A stretch of DNA of 64,000 nucleotides. Source: Paraconiothyrium sp. Pb-2020 (lineage: Eukaryota > Ascomycota > Dothideomycetes > Pleosporales > Didymosphaeriaceae). The translations under genes were made by a program, and so were the position numbers. Within the stretch, counting starts at the first letter, position 1. Every line of letters begins with the position of its first letter. The stretch is from positions 496,001 to 560,000 of the forward strand of contig JAJUBI010000002.1 of the NCBI GenBank assembly GCA_022419385.1, in the 5' to 3' direction. Of the stretch, positions 22,200 through 34,438 are shown in pieces. The notes under the pieces are model-generated. The model did no database searches. It was not told the origin of the DNA and saw nothing but the letters and a program-made list of their open reading frames with translations.

Positions 22200-24452
22200 T
22201 CACCCCTCAATCAGGCCATGCTCCTTGAACCCGCCAACCCACCGATCAAAAACGTCATCTGACTGAGCAATCTCAACGACGGTACTAATGAGCGACACCT
22301 CAAGCCCCTTCACCTGCTCCCTCTTGATCTCAAAATCGCCCTATCGGCTTTGTTAGCCAACAACTCAGTGAACGGCGACAGAAACACTTACCAGTCCAAG
22401 TCTATAATGCAGCTGCTCCTTCAAGTACCCCAATACCTCATCCTCCGTCGTCGCACCAGACTCAACAGCTCTCTGCAGCGCAAGAGACAAGTCAATGGTA
22501 TGAGTAGTCATCTGATCAACCTGCAACATCGGCGCACCAAGTGTAGAAGCCAGCCCAACGAACGACTCTGCGTTCTGCCAGTCCTTCACGTCGGAGGGAA
22601 CGCCGCCTAAGAAAACCAGAACATTGTAAGGTGCGCCGCCGCCTACGCCGTTGTCTAGACCGTAGGATGGGAGGTTGATTTCGGCGAGGTATAGCTCTTT
22701 TGTCGCGGGCGTAGTGTCGCGTTCAGACATGCGCTTCGCGTTGGTGGGTGTGACGAGCACGTCAGAAGGGCCAGAGTACTGTGCTTTGATGGAAGCGACT
22801 AGAGTAGCGTTCGTGGGGCTGTTGGATAGCTCGGGGTAGGTGTAGCCCAGGTCCTGGATGTTGCGCGCTGAGTTCGAGGTCCAGAAATCGCCAGCTGCGT
22901 TCTTGTGGAATGGTGTGAGGGCTGTTGTTCCTGTGAGCACTTTTTGGAATGGTTTCGTAGAGTCGACAATACCTACGTGAAGATGCATCCAGTTGATCTC
23001 CAATACTGATGGTGTAGGTCGGCGTGTTTGCAGCGCAAGAAACGATATATGTGCCGGGAAATATGGCTTGGTGAAGTGCAAGTTGGCGATCAACATTGCT
23101 AACCCTCGCTATTAGCACGATCCACATTTACACTTCTGGGGGTATTTTACGCATGATGCATCCAGAACATGGGATCGAAAGCCGTCGCACCGCTTGGGCT
23201 CATATGTCCAGGGAAGTTGGCATTATGGATAGCGTTGTGGAGATTCTCGAGAGTGCCAGCTTTTGCAGTTCCATCGCAAGCTTGCGCACTAGACGCCTGA
23301 GCAAACGTTTGATACTGCGAAAGAATGTTGTAGAGTAACGTCCGCTGACTTGTGAGAATGGATCGAAGCTTGGAATTCAGCGCGGGATGATCGCTAACTG
23401 TCTGTCCAGTACGAATTGTTCGGTCATTGTCTTGACAGACTACGGGTAAGCCTCCGGTGGCGCCTCCTGGGCCGGTGAACAGCGGGCATCCCTAGTCTCG
23501 TCAGACATGGGGTCGGAAGAACAACGCCATACAGAAGTGGGGAGAAAGTATATTGCCGAAGGGAGGCAATACGGATATGATTCAAATTTTGACATCTGGC
23601 TTGAATTGCGGGTGTAGATAGACTTACCGTTCCATTTATCTCTTTATTGTCCAAAGGGTGGAAGTTGTAATCATAGAGTGGGTTGTCGATTTGCGCAGCC
23701 GTGCCGTTAGGGAACGTGACAGAGACCTTTTCGGTTGTCATAGAAGTAGGCACTACGGGCTGGTCGGTAGGAAGAGCCTTTGCCCAGTCCCAGTAGGGGA
23801 TGCGGATTTTGGTCGCTGCATCTTGGTACTTGGTTCGCGATGCTGTAGGAAACTGACTTGCGATGCTTTGGGCGACCTTTTGCAGGTTTTGCTGTTCTTG
23901 TCAGTACAACGGAGGTTTGCAAAGATATGATAGTAGACATACCTCAAAAAGAGCGAGATAAGGACGATGCCAGGTGCCAAAGAGCAGATGGTTGTGCGGA
24001 CAATAACCCAGAAAGTCTATCCTCTTGCTATCCAGATTGCTGCCTTCTACACCATCCCAAGCATAGCTTGACGAAGTTAGAAAGCTGAATGATTTCTGGG
24101 CGAAGTGCTTACTATGGCATCCCATGTATTCCTAGGTCGGTGTCAGATCGCGAACACTGACTATGGTGATGATTGACATACCTGCAATCTGATACCACGA
24201 ATCAATAACGTGCTGGTCCGTCGCCTGGAACTCCGTCATCGCGAGCAAGAAAAGGTTCCATGGCTCTCCGCCCGCCATCTCCAGATCGCGAACCTCTACA
24301 CGGGGATAAACGCCCCCCGTCGCGCCGGTAATGGCATAATACGACCCTGGAGACTGACGCCTCTCCACCAAGCCGCCCTCAGTGGTGAACAGAGGCGAGC
24401 CATACGTTGAAGCTGTCAGCAGTGATACTGCAGCTAATCTATAACACTTCAT
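22200..24452 (-). CDS. Secreted tyrosinase / polyphenol oxidase
   Basis: Eight exons give 606 aa: 24452-24182, 24131-24113, 24066-23943, 23891-23628, 23491-23151, 23098-22977, 22930-22392, 22340-22200. All seven introns are GT-AG and the phases agree. The enzyme is a type-3 copper oxidase that hydroxylates monophenols and oxidises o-diphenols to quinones. CuA: IHGMPY and CPHNHLLFGTWHRPYLALFEQ. CuB: LHNAIHNANFPGHMSP and FDPMFWMHHANVDRQLALHQ, with the second His pair only completed by splicing. RIPYWDWA lies between. A C-terminal beta-rich domain follows (PYNVLVFLGGVPSD to STVVEIAQSDDVFDRW). MKCYRLAAVSLLTASTYGSPL is a signal peptide. Exon 2 is only 19 nt. Melanin-type or phenolic-defence chemistry is likely; the substrate is not shown. 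Confidence 0.93.
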
Positions 24453-25860
24453 TACAGCGAAGACAACGTAACGAGTGTCAGAAAGGGAAGTGAGAAGAGT
24501 AAGCAGGCCGCAGATCAACTTGTATCACCTTGCTTAGTGTTTTATACTTCACTCAGCCCATCACGTCTCCAAGCCGTTTATGCCTCATTCGTAACGCAAA
24601 GTCTCCCACGTGGATAGGGCGCCACCACACAGGCCATTTGCATTGGAGGAGTTTCGTTTAGCATCTACCATTGGTCTGTGAGTCTTCCAGAGGTTTTGGA
24701 GATTTGCAAGAAGGATGACGAACGTTTGTTAGCAGATAAGGATTATGGTGGACCTGGTCATGGGAAATGGGCCGTCAGCCGCCACTAAGCTGCACGTGGG
24801 TGCACCGACATCGTGCGAGCAATGAGCCCGATGCTGCGGCTCGCACAGCGTCAGCAACATTATCAAGTAGGGCAATAGAATTGTATACTAGATAACTTAT
24901 AAGTTACAGTGTCTGTTCGAGTTTTATGGAAGGACCATAATTCTGACCAAGAAGAAGTCCCTGTGTGATACCAAGGTATTGTGGTATTGAGCCTTTAGGC
25001 CCGCGCACTTGGTGCAGGCTATCCGCGTATTTTTTTTGGTCGGTTGTTCATCGCGAAGTCTTCTCCTTTGGCAAATGTTGTGACTCTTTGAGCGGCTTGT
25101 GCCGAGAGTACGGCTCGCTAGCGCGAGTCCGCCCTCAGGAAGTGATGTTGACTCGCAAATGTGATAGGATTTGCGAGCTTGCAGAGAGAAATACCGATAC
25201 GAGTGTACCAGGCGAATGGGTAAGACAATAAATCCTACAGGCACATGGCTTCATGCGCTCAACGGTAAGCATCACCCCGATCCCAGAACGTGCGGTGCAG
25301 AATTTGCGACACAGGATAGGATGTGGCTTGGGTGAGGCCAGTGAGAGCACATGGTTTGAGATTCCAGGGTCACATAAGCGGTCGAAGAGAATTGAGGGAT
25401 TCCGCCGAAGAGTATGTATCGACTAACGCGACCTTGCTCACGATGTGGTCAGAGTCAAGACAGAAAAAGCAACAAATGGCAAACCCAAAGTGGTTTCGAG
25501 GTAACAGGAGCTGGACAAGCACGGTTCCTCGCGGTTCGAGGCGAGCGTCAACGCAAGGCACGTGCACTGCTCCCTCCGATCCTTTGATCTGGCCTCCTGG
25601 ATCTTGTCACCGCAACTCATCGCAACAACAACGCAGTCCGGCCCATCTATCCGCGGGGTTCAAGCAAATGCGACTTTGCGGCTTCTGAGCGCTGGGCTGC
25701 CTATTCAAAAGAGATGCTCTCCGATGGAGAGCTCTTACTAAGCTAGCTAATCAAATCTGCGTGATGTCAACGCGTTTCAAACGCGTCTCCTGCACCACCC
25801 GCCGTAATTAGGTCCTTCACTTACCTCTCATCAGCCTCACAACCATTATCGCCCATTACA
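24453..25860. other. Intergenic, 1.4 kb
   Basis: Tyrosinase promoter and the 5' side of the F-box relic. Frames of about 90-120 codons at 24924-25244 (-) and 25323-25688 (+) lack recognisable domains and splicing support; no other feature seen. Confidence 0.5.
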
Positions 25861-26888
25861 ATGTCTTTGGATGCGCTACCTGCGGGGCTCATTCACTTGA
25901 TTTGCGCATCGTGCGACGATTTGGCAGCATCAACGCTTTACGGCTTACCTGCCGTCGCCTTGGCCTACATTGGAAAAACATATCCGCCTACCGATACTCA
26001 GCTCAACAAAGAATACTAAAAAGGCTTGATCATACCCTTCAGCGAGGACCATCCCGATCAGAAAGGCCTCAAGACTTTTCAGGTGCTCGTTCAACAGCTC
26101 ATCATGCGAACTTCGCTCCGATAAAACTTTGCGACTCGGCGGTTTGTCCCACCGGTTACTTCTTCTTCAAGGATTCAGAGCTGCTGAAGTGGGACTTTGT
26201 TGACTTTGCTTATCCGTATATCACAGGTAGAATACCCGATCAGGATACGATTGAAGTCATTGCGCATGATTTGGATGCTGGCTATCTTGCACTGCTCATC
26301 AAACATGCGACAAAACTCGACACTATGTTGTTGCCACTGCCATTCGTCCACCATGGCCGCGCAGCCTCGATGCTTGACTTCCTACTAAAGGATCATACCT
26401 GGCCGAAATTAGCACATTTCTCCATATCCCAGGTGACGACGTTTCCGGAACATCTGGCTGATTTCCTGCTCCAGCACTCAAAAACATCGAAGCGCGTGGA
26501 GCTACACGAAATGGTTTTGCTATCTGGATATCGGCCGGAGAGCTTCGGCAGGTTCGCTGGAAAGTTGCCGAGACTTGAAGCATTCGAAGTAGGGGGTTCA
26601 CACAAGCATAATCGTATACCACTCGTTCAGTATACACAAGGCTCAAGTTTTCCACCGATTGGATATCCCGAACTCTATTGGTTTGGAAATGTTGGACCTG
26701 ACCAACCAACAGAGTATGCGGTGGAAATCGAGCATTATTTGTTGACCCCAGGCGCTGAGTTCCCTGAGCCACCGGAAGTACAGAAGTATCTTCACCACGA
26801 TGTAGAGATCATCGATGAACCTGATGCAGAGGCCCACGAAGAATCTGTTGAACAAGATAACAATGATGCGCTTGACGTTGAGAGGTAG
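25861..26888 (+). pseudogene. F-box-type gene with a frameshift
   Basis: ATG 25861 begins MSLDALPAGLIHLICASCDDL, the start of an F-box (LPxEL..I...L). The rest of the motif, GSINALRLTCRRL, continues in the +1 frame at about 25925, implying loss of one base near GATTTGGCAGC. The frame from there is open to TAG at 26886-26888 and ends in an acidic tail (EEIDEP-like, EESVEQDNND). F-box proteins recruit substrates to SCF ubiquitin ligases; this fungal subgroup is large and fast evolving. The stretch just after the F-box reads sensibly in neither frame alone, so a second shift is possible. Sequencing error at one base is the main alternative to pseudogene status. Confidence 0.6.
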
Positions 26889-27168
26889 GAGTTGACGTGC
26901 GTACTTTTAGCTAATCCGAGAGCGCATGGAAATGTTTTGGCGTCGTGGGGCCGCGGGCGGCAGAATGGCTATTGGACAGAATTGGCTACCCATCATCTTC
27001 TTTTACCAGGAATCTCCATATCATATATTAGGGACAATGTCTGCGGGGCAAACATTAATCTACGAGATACAGATAAGCGCCCTCATACTATTGCATTGTT
27101 CTTAACGTCGTTTGCCGTCAACATTCTACACTCCTACACCATCTGCCAAAGAAAGCCAGAACCAGATC

Positions 27169-28479
27169 ATGGCCGTGATTACAGGTAAATACGTGCTGAC
27201 GATTGCGCTTCTCGCAAGCAATGTTATGGCACAGAGTGGTGTCGACCTGGATCAGCCAATGTTGGGAGGAGGTGGGAAGAGAGGGCCAGGCGCTATGCTA
27301 CGATTCGGATGTTCACAGGTGAGCTTGTCTATGATCATGGATGGCAGAAGCTAACTTTCCAGGTCGTCATCGAGCGACTTGACCCGTACGTCCAATGGTA
27401 GTATATGGCCGTGTAAAGATCCTTGCCAACATGACCAGGCTTGTGAACCCGGGCTTGTCCCCTTCAACTCACATGCATCAAATCGTCGGCGGAGTATGTT
27501 CAATCGGTGCATGGCATGATCGTCGAGCGACGGCTTAACAAGTCTACAGAACGCTTTCGCGGCGTCTATGCCCTCCGTTGATATCTCCAAGCTGGCTACA
27601 TGCAATACATGTCACTTTCTGGAAGACTTCAGGTACGCCTAACAGCTACCGTTTTTCAACATGATTCGCTGAATCGTTGATAGCAACTACTGGACCGCGA
27701 ACATATACTTTAGGGCCCGCAATGGCACGTACAAGCGCGTACCGCAGATCGCGAACCAGTTCAACGACGGCGACAACGCAGGCATCACATTGTATTACAC
27801 TTCGCCGGACGCAAACGCAACGACTGCCTTTAGACCTGGCTTTCGTATGCTTACCGGTGACCCAATGAGACGTGCTTCAGAAGGCTTCGGCAAGAACATG
27901 CAGCAATGCTATCGCTGTTACACAGAGCCGAATTGGGGTGGCAGTCCATATCCACCATGCATGGACCCCAAGTACGACACAGACCATTTTCCCACGCAGC
28001 CATGTGCTGGTGGCATTCGATCGAACATCATTTTCCCTCAATGCTGGGACGGGAAAAATCTAGACTCGCCAGATCATCGCGCGCACGTCGTACACCCGGC
28101 CAGTGGGCCAGCCGCATTTCCGGTGGTGAATGTGACGTGTCCTGCCAGTCACCCTGTGCACATCCCGCAGTTGATGTACGAGGTTATGTGGGATACTTCC
28201 GCTTTCAACAATAAGGAGGACTGGCCAGCGGATGGAAGTCAGCCATTTGTGCTCTCTACTGGCGACGAAACTGGATACGGTCAGCATGGAGATTATGTGT
28301 TTGGCTGGAAGGACGACTCGCTACAGCGCGCTATGGACAGTGGATGTTATCTCCGCAATTGCTCGTTACTCACAGAGCAACCACCTAAGATCAAGAACTT
28401 GTGCAACGTCCCGGTGACTGTGGACGAGAACATAGATGGGTGGATGGAAGAGCTACCTGGAGGTGGGATGGGGGACTAA
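27169..28479 (+). CDS. Secreted DUF1996 protein
   Basis: Five exons (27169-27318, 27363-27385, 27439-27493, 27550-27632, 27684-28479) give 368 aa; all introns GT-AG and in phase, including a 23-nt exon 2. MAVITGKYVLTIALLASNVMA is a signal peptide. The mature start MLRFGCSQVVIERLDPLVNPG, the splice-built THMHQIVGGNAFAASM and TCHFLEDFSNYWTA, and PQCWDGKNLDSPDHRAHV identify DUF1996, a family of extracellular fungal proteins of unresolved activity, some with an added WSC or CBM1 module. No such module is present here; the protein ends GGGMGD. Conserved Cys and His residues suggest metal or disulfide chemistry, but none is proven. It converges on FMO-2, with stops only 43 bp apart. Confidence 0.93.
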
Positions 28480-28522
28480 CGCCTGATTTTTCTTAATCGA
28501 ACTATACAGGATATCAACGGTA

Positions 28523-30077
28523 TCAAAGTCTGGCGCGTGGCGTCTCTATTAGTCCTCGCGCATTCTCATTTTCTTCCCTCCACCATTTCTTCCGTATCTC
28601 ATGCCCCTTCATGAACGTTTCAAACCACGAACGATCGAAAGCGGGCAGTCTGCGACCCGGTTCGCCCTCCTTGGGCACACCAGCAAGCTTCCTAATTGTC
28701 TCAAAGTACTCTTCGAAATCGGGGAAAATCAGGGTAAAAGAAGGACCGTCGCCCCGTTTTGCGATGCGCTCTCTCTCCCACCGCTGTTGCTCCTCCAGAG
28801 GTGGTAACCTGGCACGACCCGATAGAATGCGCGCTGCCAGCACGGCATGCCACTCAAACACTTTGAACGTCAAGCCTGCCCCTACGGCTCCGACAAACAA
28901 CATTGTAGGATCTTGTTGGTATACCACATGCTGATACAATCCGGGTACGCGGTTGTTTCTCACCTCCACGTTTGGTAGGAAAGGAAGCGACCACGAGTAG
29001 CCTGTACCAAAAACGATGTGATCAACGTCTGGAATGAATGTACCGTCAACGAAGTGCACGGTTCTTTCACCATTCGCGGTGGAAACATGAGAGATCGAAG
29101 GTTTAGCTGTGATCGTAGGGTGCTTGAACGCCTCATCGCCAAAATAGCCGTTCGCCTTGTGGCCTTTGATGACTGCGTACAGGGGCTGTTGCGCGACATG
29201 CACAAGATCGTATGCGATATCGGCTGCGGAAACGGATGCACCGACAACCACGACTTTCTAATCCTTGTCAGCCTCGGCATGATAGAGAAGGCAGTGGAAT
29301 AGTCTTACCTTTCCTTTGTAAGCATCCCGTCCGCGGTACATCTTGCTGTGTTTAACAGTGCCTGGTCTTGCTCTCTCCAGATCTGCTAATCCTTCGATCT
29401 TAGGGATGTAAGGTACATTGTAATGACCACTGGCCACAATGACAGCATCAAAGCGCTCCTCCCACCACTCGTCTTCTTCGTTGCCGCTATCTCTACGGAG
29501 CACTAGTCTCCAATCATTACCAACCTTTTCGGCGAGCTCAACGGCAGTGTTGTATGACACCAGGTTCTCATATCCACTTCGGTTTACTAGTCCTGCGATA
29601 TACTTTTGCACTATGGAGTGGTGTCTGAACGGCGTGTCCTTACCATGTTTCGAGATGGAAAGCTGGCTGCGCTCTACAGGAATGGACTCTTGCGAGAAGG
29701 ACATCGGTATGGAGTCGACGTTTGTTTCCAAGTACGGATACACTGACGATTCTTCATAGCGGGGTCGTGAGGACTTGGGTGTTCTTGCGGGTAGTGACTG
29801 TGGTATTTCCAGTGGTATGTCTGCTTTGCGCGAAGCGAGTGAGTCGAATGTTGACGGGTCCAGGTTTGGATGCGGATGTTGGTCTTCGATCCTGGTGAAC
29901 ATTAGATGGGAGGCGAAGAAGGTATGCAATGCGAAGGTATACTGACCAGCATCCGCCTGGAGCTTCTCTGCGCTCGAAGACGCGGATCACATCGAATGCC
30001 TCCTCTTTTGCTAGCGCATCGATGGTGATGGCGCCGCCGGGACCCAAGCCGATGACGGCGACGCGCTTGATTGGCAT
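28523..30077 (-). CDS. Flavin-containing monooxygenase FMO-2
   Basis: Three exons (30077-29947, 29891-29309, 29257-28523) give 482 aa with GT-AG introns of 55 and 51 nt. The start MPIKRVAVIGLGPGGAIT is the FAD Rossmann motif; GGCWIEDQ is made by the first splice; FDAVIVASGHYNVPYIP, KKVVVVGASVSAADI (NADPH site) and DHIVFGTGYSWSLPFLP follow. It is the paralogue of FMO-1 at 8222-9686, sharing order of motifs and the phase-0 intron immediately before KVVVVG; the intron after GGCW is absent from FMO-1. It is divergently transcribed from the MFS permease (596 bp between starts), so shared regulation is possible. The substrate (amine, thioether or ketone) cannot be read from the sequence. Confidence 0.92.
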
Positions 30078-30673
30078 TGTGAACGCGATATCACGTGGAT
30101 GTGGTGGTGTGAGGCTCAGGTGTAAGACCCGACACAGTTGATTGTCTTCAAGCGCAAATTGGAAAGCAGAGCTTCAAGAGAAGAGCGTACCGGGCCCTAG
30201 AAGATTCGCCGTTCAGATGCAAATAACTTCCCGCGGCCAAGCAGTCGGCAACCTCAACGAGACGCTGACCAGTACCTTTAGACTTTTGAGGAAAGGTACT
30301 CGGATTTACGCGTTCGCCCAGCGCGGGTGTTCACTCAAATCTAGACGGAGGTAATACGACATGCGGGCACCACATGGCGCAATCACGCTAGCCCCTGCTT
30401 ATCACCCACTTGGGGAATGTTAGCGTCTTATCAACACCATACAAATGCTGCGAATTGATGGAAATGCGGCAAGAACGGGGTCGGCATCTGCCTAGGCTAC
30501 ACATCGGCATGAGTAGTTCGAGCTCCCACGTGCCGACCCAAGGGCATGGCGCCGGGACACGAGCATGCCCTAAATATGATGTGCTCGGAATGCGATGAGT
30601 GATAAGGTTGATATCGCCTGATTTTTGGAGTTCAACTCTTATTGCTGCCGACAGTTTCCAGCGTCAGCTCACC
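30078..30673. promoter_or_regulatory. Divergent promoter, FMO-2 / MFS permease
   Basis: 596 bp between two divergent starts. It contains CACGTG at about 30527 and TGATAAG at about 30600, consistent with bHLH and GATA-factor sites but unproven. Confidence 0.4.
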
Positions 30674-32287
30674 ATGGCTGAGGTGGAAAAAGGTGTAGCT
30701 AATCACACCGGTGTGCAGAGCGATGACGGCTCGAATGATGTCGTGCACTTGGACAAGGACATTGCTGGCTTGCGTGCGCGGAGAAAGTAAGCACCAGAAT
30801 CGCAATTATGCACAATTGCTGAACATATCGCCAGAGTCGATCTGACGGTACTGCCTCTGCTGTTCTTAGGCCTCCTCGTCTTCCAACTTGACCGGATGAA
30901 TCTGGCTTCCGCGCTCACAGACGGGTTCGCAAAGCAGATCGGCGTCAACCAGGATACTATCAATCTCGGCAACCAACTGATGTTCCTTGGTATTGTAGTC
31001 CTTGAGATCCCAGCCAATATGATATTGCAGCGGGTCAGTCCTCACTTGTTGCACCGAAACTCTTCGCAATGACTAACAACAACAGATCGGACCGCGCAAA
31101 TGGATGTCTGTACAAGTATTTGTGTTCGGTCTAGTGGCTACCCTTCAAGTCTTCGTCAAGAACAAGACTGGGTTTCTTGTTTCGCGGTCGTTCCTTGGGC
31201 TTTGTGAGGCAGGTTACATACCTGGCGGAATCTATACATTGTCCACTTGGTATACCAAACCCGAACTAGCTAAGAGAGTTGCCGTTTTCTTCTTCGGCAT
31301 GTTCGGTGGGAATGCTATCAGTCCGCTCCTGGCCTCTGGTATTCTAAAGCTTGGAGGCCGCGGTGGGTTGAAAGGATGGCAGTGGCTCTTTCTTTGTACG
31401 TCAAGTGACGCTTCTGTTATGCATGCGCTGATCGAGATCCAGTGGAAGGCTGCTTCACCATGTCTGTCTCGCTAGTGTTACTCTTTCTCTTGCCTGGGTC
31501 ACCCGATCAACCCCGTCCGCTGCTATCGAAGGGCTTTATCCACTTCCGAGAGTCAGACCAGGAGGCTCTACAGCGACGCCTTGAACAAGACAACGAAGAA
31601 CTAAAGCCGGGCGCCCAAGGCATGCGCATCCCTCCCTCCCTCATCTGGAAAACAGTGAAGCACTACCGTCGCTGGCTGCATTTTGTCTCTACCTTCGCTG
31701 TCTTCTCGACATGGAGTTCTCTCACTACTTACACACCATCCATCATCATGGCTTTAGGCTTCAGCCGCGTCCAAGCTAACGCCCTCGCCTGTGTAGGCGG
31801 CTTCTTCGCGCTCGGCATCGTCTTTTTCTTCGGTTGGTTGTCCGACAAAACGAATAAGCGCGGCCTCGCCGTAATCCTCGCTCAAGCTTGCTATCTCATC
31901 ATCCTGATCATCGCCCGCTCTGTACACCCACATGTAGGGAAGTGGTCCCGCTGGGGCTTGTGGACAAGCATCAACGCCTTCGCCATTGGATACCACCCAG
32001 TGCACAACTCTTGGGTTCAGCTCAACTGCAAGGATCCGAGGGAGAGAAGCATCTCCATCGCTATGTGGGTCATGTCAGCGATCAGTGGTCTTATGGCTGG
32101 GACGCAGTACTTTAGAGGTGATGATGCGCCCTTCTATCATAAGGGGCTGCGGACGATGATTATTATGGTGGCGGTTGGGATGGTCACTGCTATTTTGCAA
32201 GAGGTGGTATACTGGGATTACAACCGGAAAGCTAGGAAGATGTGGGAGGAGACTGGCGGGGAGAAGCCTTGGTTCTATGTACCGTAG
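30674..32287 (+). CDS. MFS permease, anion:cation symporter (allantoate-permease-like) family
   Basis: Four exons (30674-30786, 30835-31033, 31086-31395, 31443-32287) give 488 aa; introns 47-52 nt, GT-AG. A hydrophilic N-terminus precedes about 12 hydrophobic segments. Family marks are RVDLTVLPLLFLGLLVFQLDRMN (TM1), GIVVLEIPANMILQRIGPRKW, RSFLGLCEAGYIPGGIYTLS and WQWLFLLEGCFT, all typical of the DAL5/TNA1-like ACS family importing small organic anions such as allantoate, nicotinate or related carboxylates. The second half has FSTWSSLTTYTPSIIM and RERSISIAMWVMSAISG. It lies in the plasma membrane by inference. Divergent from FMO-2 and convergent with the GH43 gene. Confidence 0.93.
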
Positions 32288-32435
32288 AGCCAACGTTTCA
32301 TGCGTGAGAAAACACTGGCCAAAGGCACATGTACCTGTACATATCAGAAAGCCACGCTAGCCAAAGGCAAACAATGAACCTGATAATTGCGAGGACTACA
32401 TCAGCACCATTCACAAATGCATATCTTATACTGGC

Positions 32436-33455
32436 TCATGACCTCTCTTCCTCCAATCTCGCAGCCGGCGGCTTGATCTTGGGTTGAGGCTCTGCCAAAT
32501 GGATCTTGCCTTGCTCATCATACACAACCTCCCTAATCTTTGCACTTCTCAGGTGATTCTCGCCACCGCTCAGAGAGCTGTCGTGGTAAAACAGGTACCA
32601 CTTGCCCTTGAATTCCGCTATGCTGTGATGTGTCGTCCAGCCAATCACTGGCTCCAGGATCCGACCTCCATACGTAAAAGGACCGAGCGGGGTATCGCCG
32701 ATGGCATAGGCAAGATAATGTGTGTCGCCAGTAGAGTAGCTGAAGTAGTATTTGCCATTGTACTTGTGCAGCCATGCCGCCTCGAAGAAGCGGCGAGCGT
32801 GGTCCTCTGCACGGATGGGCTCAGACGTAGAGGGATCCAGGATGACCACGTCGGATACGGGCGAGGCGAGCGATAGCATGTCGTCGCTCAGCTTTGCCAC
32901 CTTGGCGTGCAACGCACTACCAGTAGATGGTTCGTTTGCTCCGAGTTGAGATTTGTCGAACGAACCGTTCGCGTAACATTGTAGTTGGCCGCCCCAAAGA
33001 CCGCCAAAGTACAGATATGCCTCTCCATCATCGTCAACAAAAACCGCCGGGTCAACACTGAATGTGCCTTTAATGTGTTCTGGCTCGGCTTTGAAAGGCC
33101 CCTCCGGCTTGTCTCCCACCGCAACACCAATCCTAAAGACATCTTCCTTATCTCTTGCGGGAAAGTAGAGGTAGTATTTTCCGTTCTTCGCAGCGGCATC
33201 AGGCGCCCACAGTTGTCTTGAAACCCACGGGACATCCTCTGCTTTGAGCGCGACGCCGTGGTCTGTGACAGGCCCACCCACCTCATTCATGCTGAAGACG
33301 TGGTAGTCGTTCATATCATATTGGTCGCCATTGTCATTGTTTTTGATGTCTGTTTCGCGGTCATGCGAAGGGTAGACGTAGAGCTTGTCGTTGAAGACAT
33401 GCGCAGATGGATCCGCTGTGTAGAGATGCGTTACGAAAGGCTGTTTGTCTGCCAT
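32436..33455 (-). CDS. Glycoside hydrolase family 43
   Basis: A single exon of 339 aa. The five-bladed beta-propeller is visible as repeated strands, with the three expected acidic residues: catalytic-base Asp in YTADPSAHVFNDKLYVYPSHD, pKa-modulating Asp in TFSVDPAVFVDDDGEAYLYFGG, and acid Glu in RRFFEAAWLHKYNGKYYFSYS. GH43 enzymes remove arabinose or xylose from hemicellulose and pectin side chains by inversion. No signal peptide is present (MADKQPFVTHLYTAD), so an intracellular enzyme acting on imported oligosaccharides is likely. There is no C-terminal beta-sandwich, which fits the short intracellular type. The 3' end converges on the permease gene with about 150 bp between stops; linkage to sugar uptake by that permease is not implied. 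Confidence 0.93.
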   Translation of the reverse strand: MADKQPFVTHLYTADPSAHVFNDKLYVYPSHDRETDIKNNDNGDQYDMNDYHVFSMNEVGGPVTDHGVALKAEDVPWVSRQLWAPDAAAKNGKYYLYFPARDKEDVFRIGVAVGDKPEGPFKAEPEHIKGTFSVDPAVFVDDDGEAYLYFGGLWGGQLQCYANGSFDKSQLGANEPSTGSALHAKVAKLSDDMLSLASPVSDVVILDPSTSEPIRAEDHARRFFEAAWLHKYNGKYYFSYSTGDTHYLAYAIGDTPLGPFTYGGRILEPVIGWTTHHSIAEFKGKWYLFYHDSSLSGGENHLRSAKIREVVYDEQGKIHLAEPQPKIKPPAARLEEERS

Positions 33456-34438
33456 GGCTGTGATTTACGTGAACTTGAATTTGCGTTGGAATTGTTAGAA
33501 GCCCGAGGTCAATGTTAACGTGTTATCGCTCGCGGTGCTTTTATGGCGCCGTCGCGAGCCACTTGAGGCTCAACTACCCCTCCAATTTAGCCATATTAAC
33601 CAGCGGAAGCTCCACCCCGAGCACTAGAAGATCTGGTACCGCCGGGCGACTTCAGCATCGCCGCGCAAGTACATTCTTTTCGTGATGGGAACGCGCCTAG
33701 AGCATGGTGTTTACCCGTTGATCCGCTGGGTGGCTTAAGGAACCTCGGGTTGCCGGAGTCGTCGCGGGCACCCTTTTCGCTTTGAAGGTTTTATCGTAAC
33801 TACACAGCTCACGCTCAACAAGCGACCTCACGCCGTCAAGTCATTGTTCTCATCTTCGTCGAGATGACCAGCCTTACATGCAAGCATTGACGTCATAAGT
33901 CACGTGTTGAGTCGTTCACATGGGCATCGCCCAGCAGTGGATTCAGCAGCGTCTAGACCAACGCATACACAATGACTTAGCTCCAAGTTCATACCTTGTC
34001 TCAAATTTGAGTCAAGGAGCAAATAACTATATACGAAGGGAATCGGGCCGCCTATGATACCTAGGTACCTAGGTATGGCAATCCCAGGGTTCTATTGTTC
34101 TTGGCTGGTGTTTTGGTGTCTTCTAGCATCTGCATTTGTCTTTGACGGGAAAAGCCAGCTCTTATCCAGCTGCGGATGGATCATGGAACAAACTGAATAA
34201 AAAGCAAACAATAAAATGAGACCTGATCTGAGACGTAAACGTCTCACTCTGCTAACTGAACCGCTTCAAACTTCAAGCATAAAAAGGTAGTATCTCTTCC
34301 CTCGTAGATCTTATTTTCGCAGGCACAAGTCACCTACAGGTTACCAAAGACCTACTACCATTCTTCTGCATCTACGCCATACTCTTATCTCCTTGAATTG
34401 TTCTGGCGCCAACGAATTCATCGGCGACCAGATCAAAT
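33456..34438. other. Intergenic, 983 bp
   Basis: GH43 promoter and the upstream region of the orphan gene. A short direct repeat CCTAGGTACCTAGGTA near 34060 was noted; no coding feature. Confidence 0.5.
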
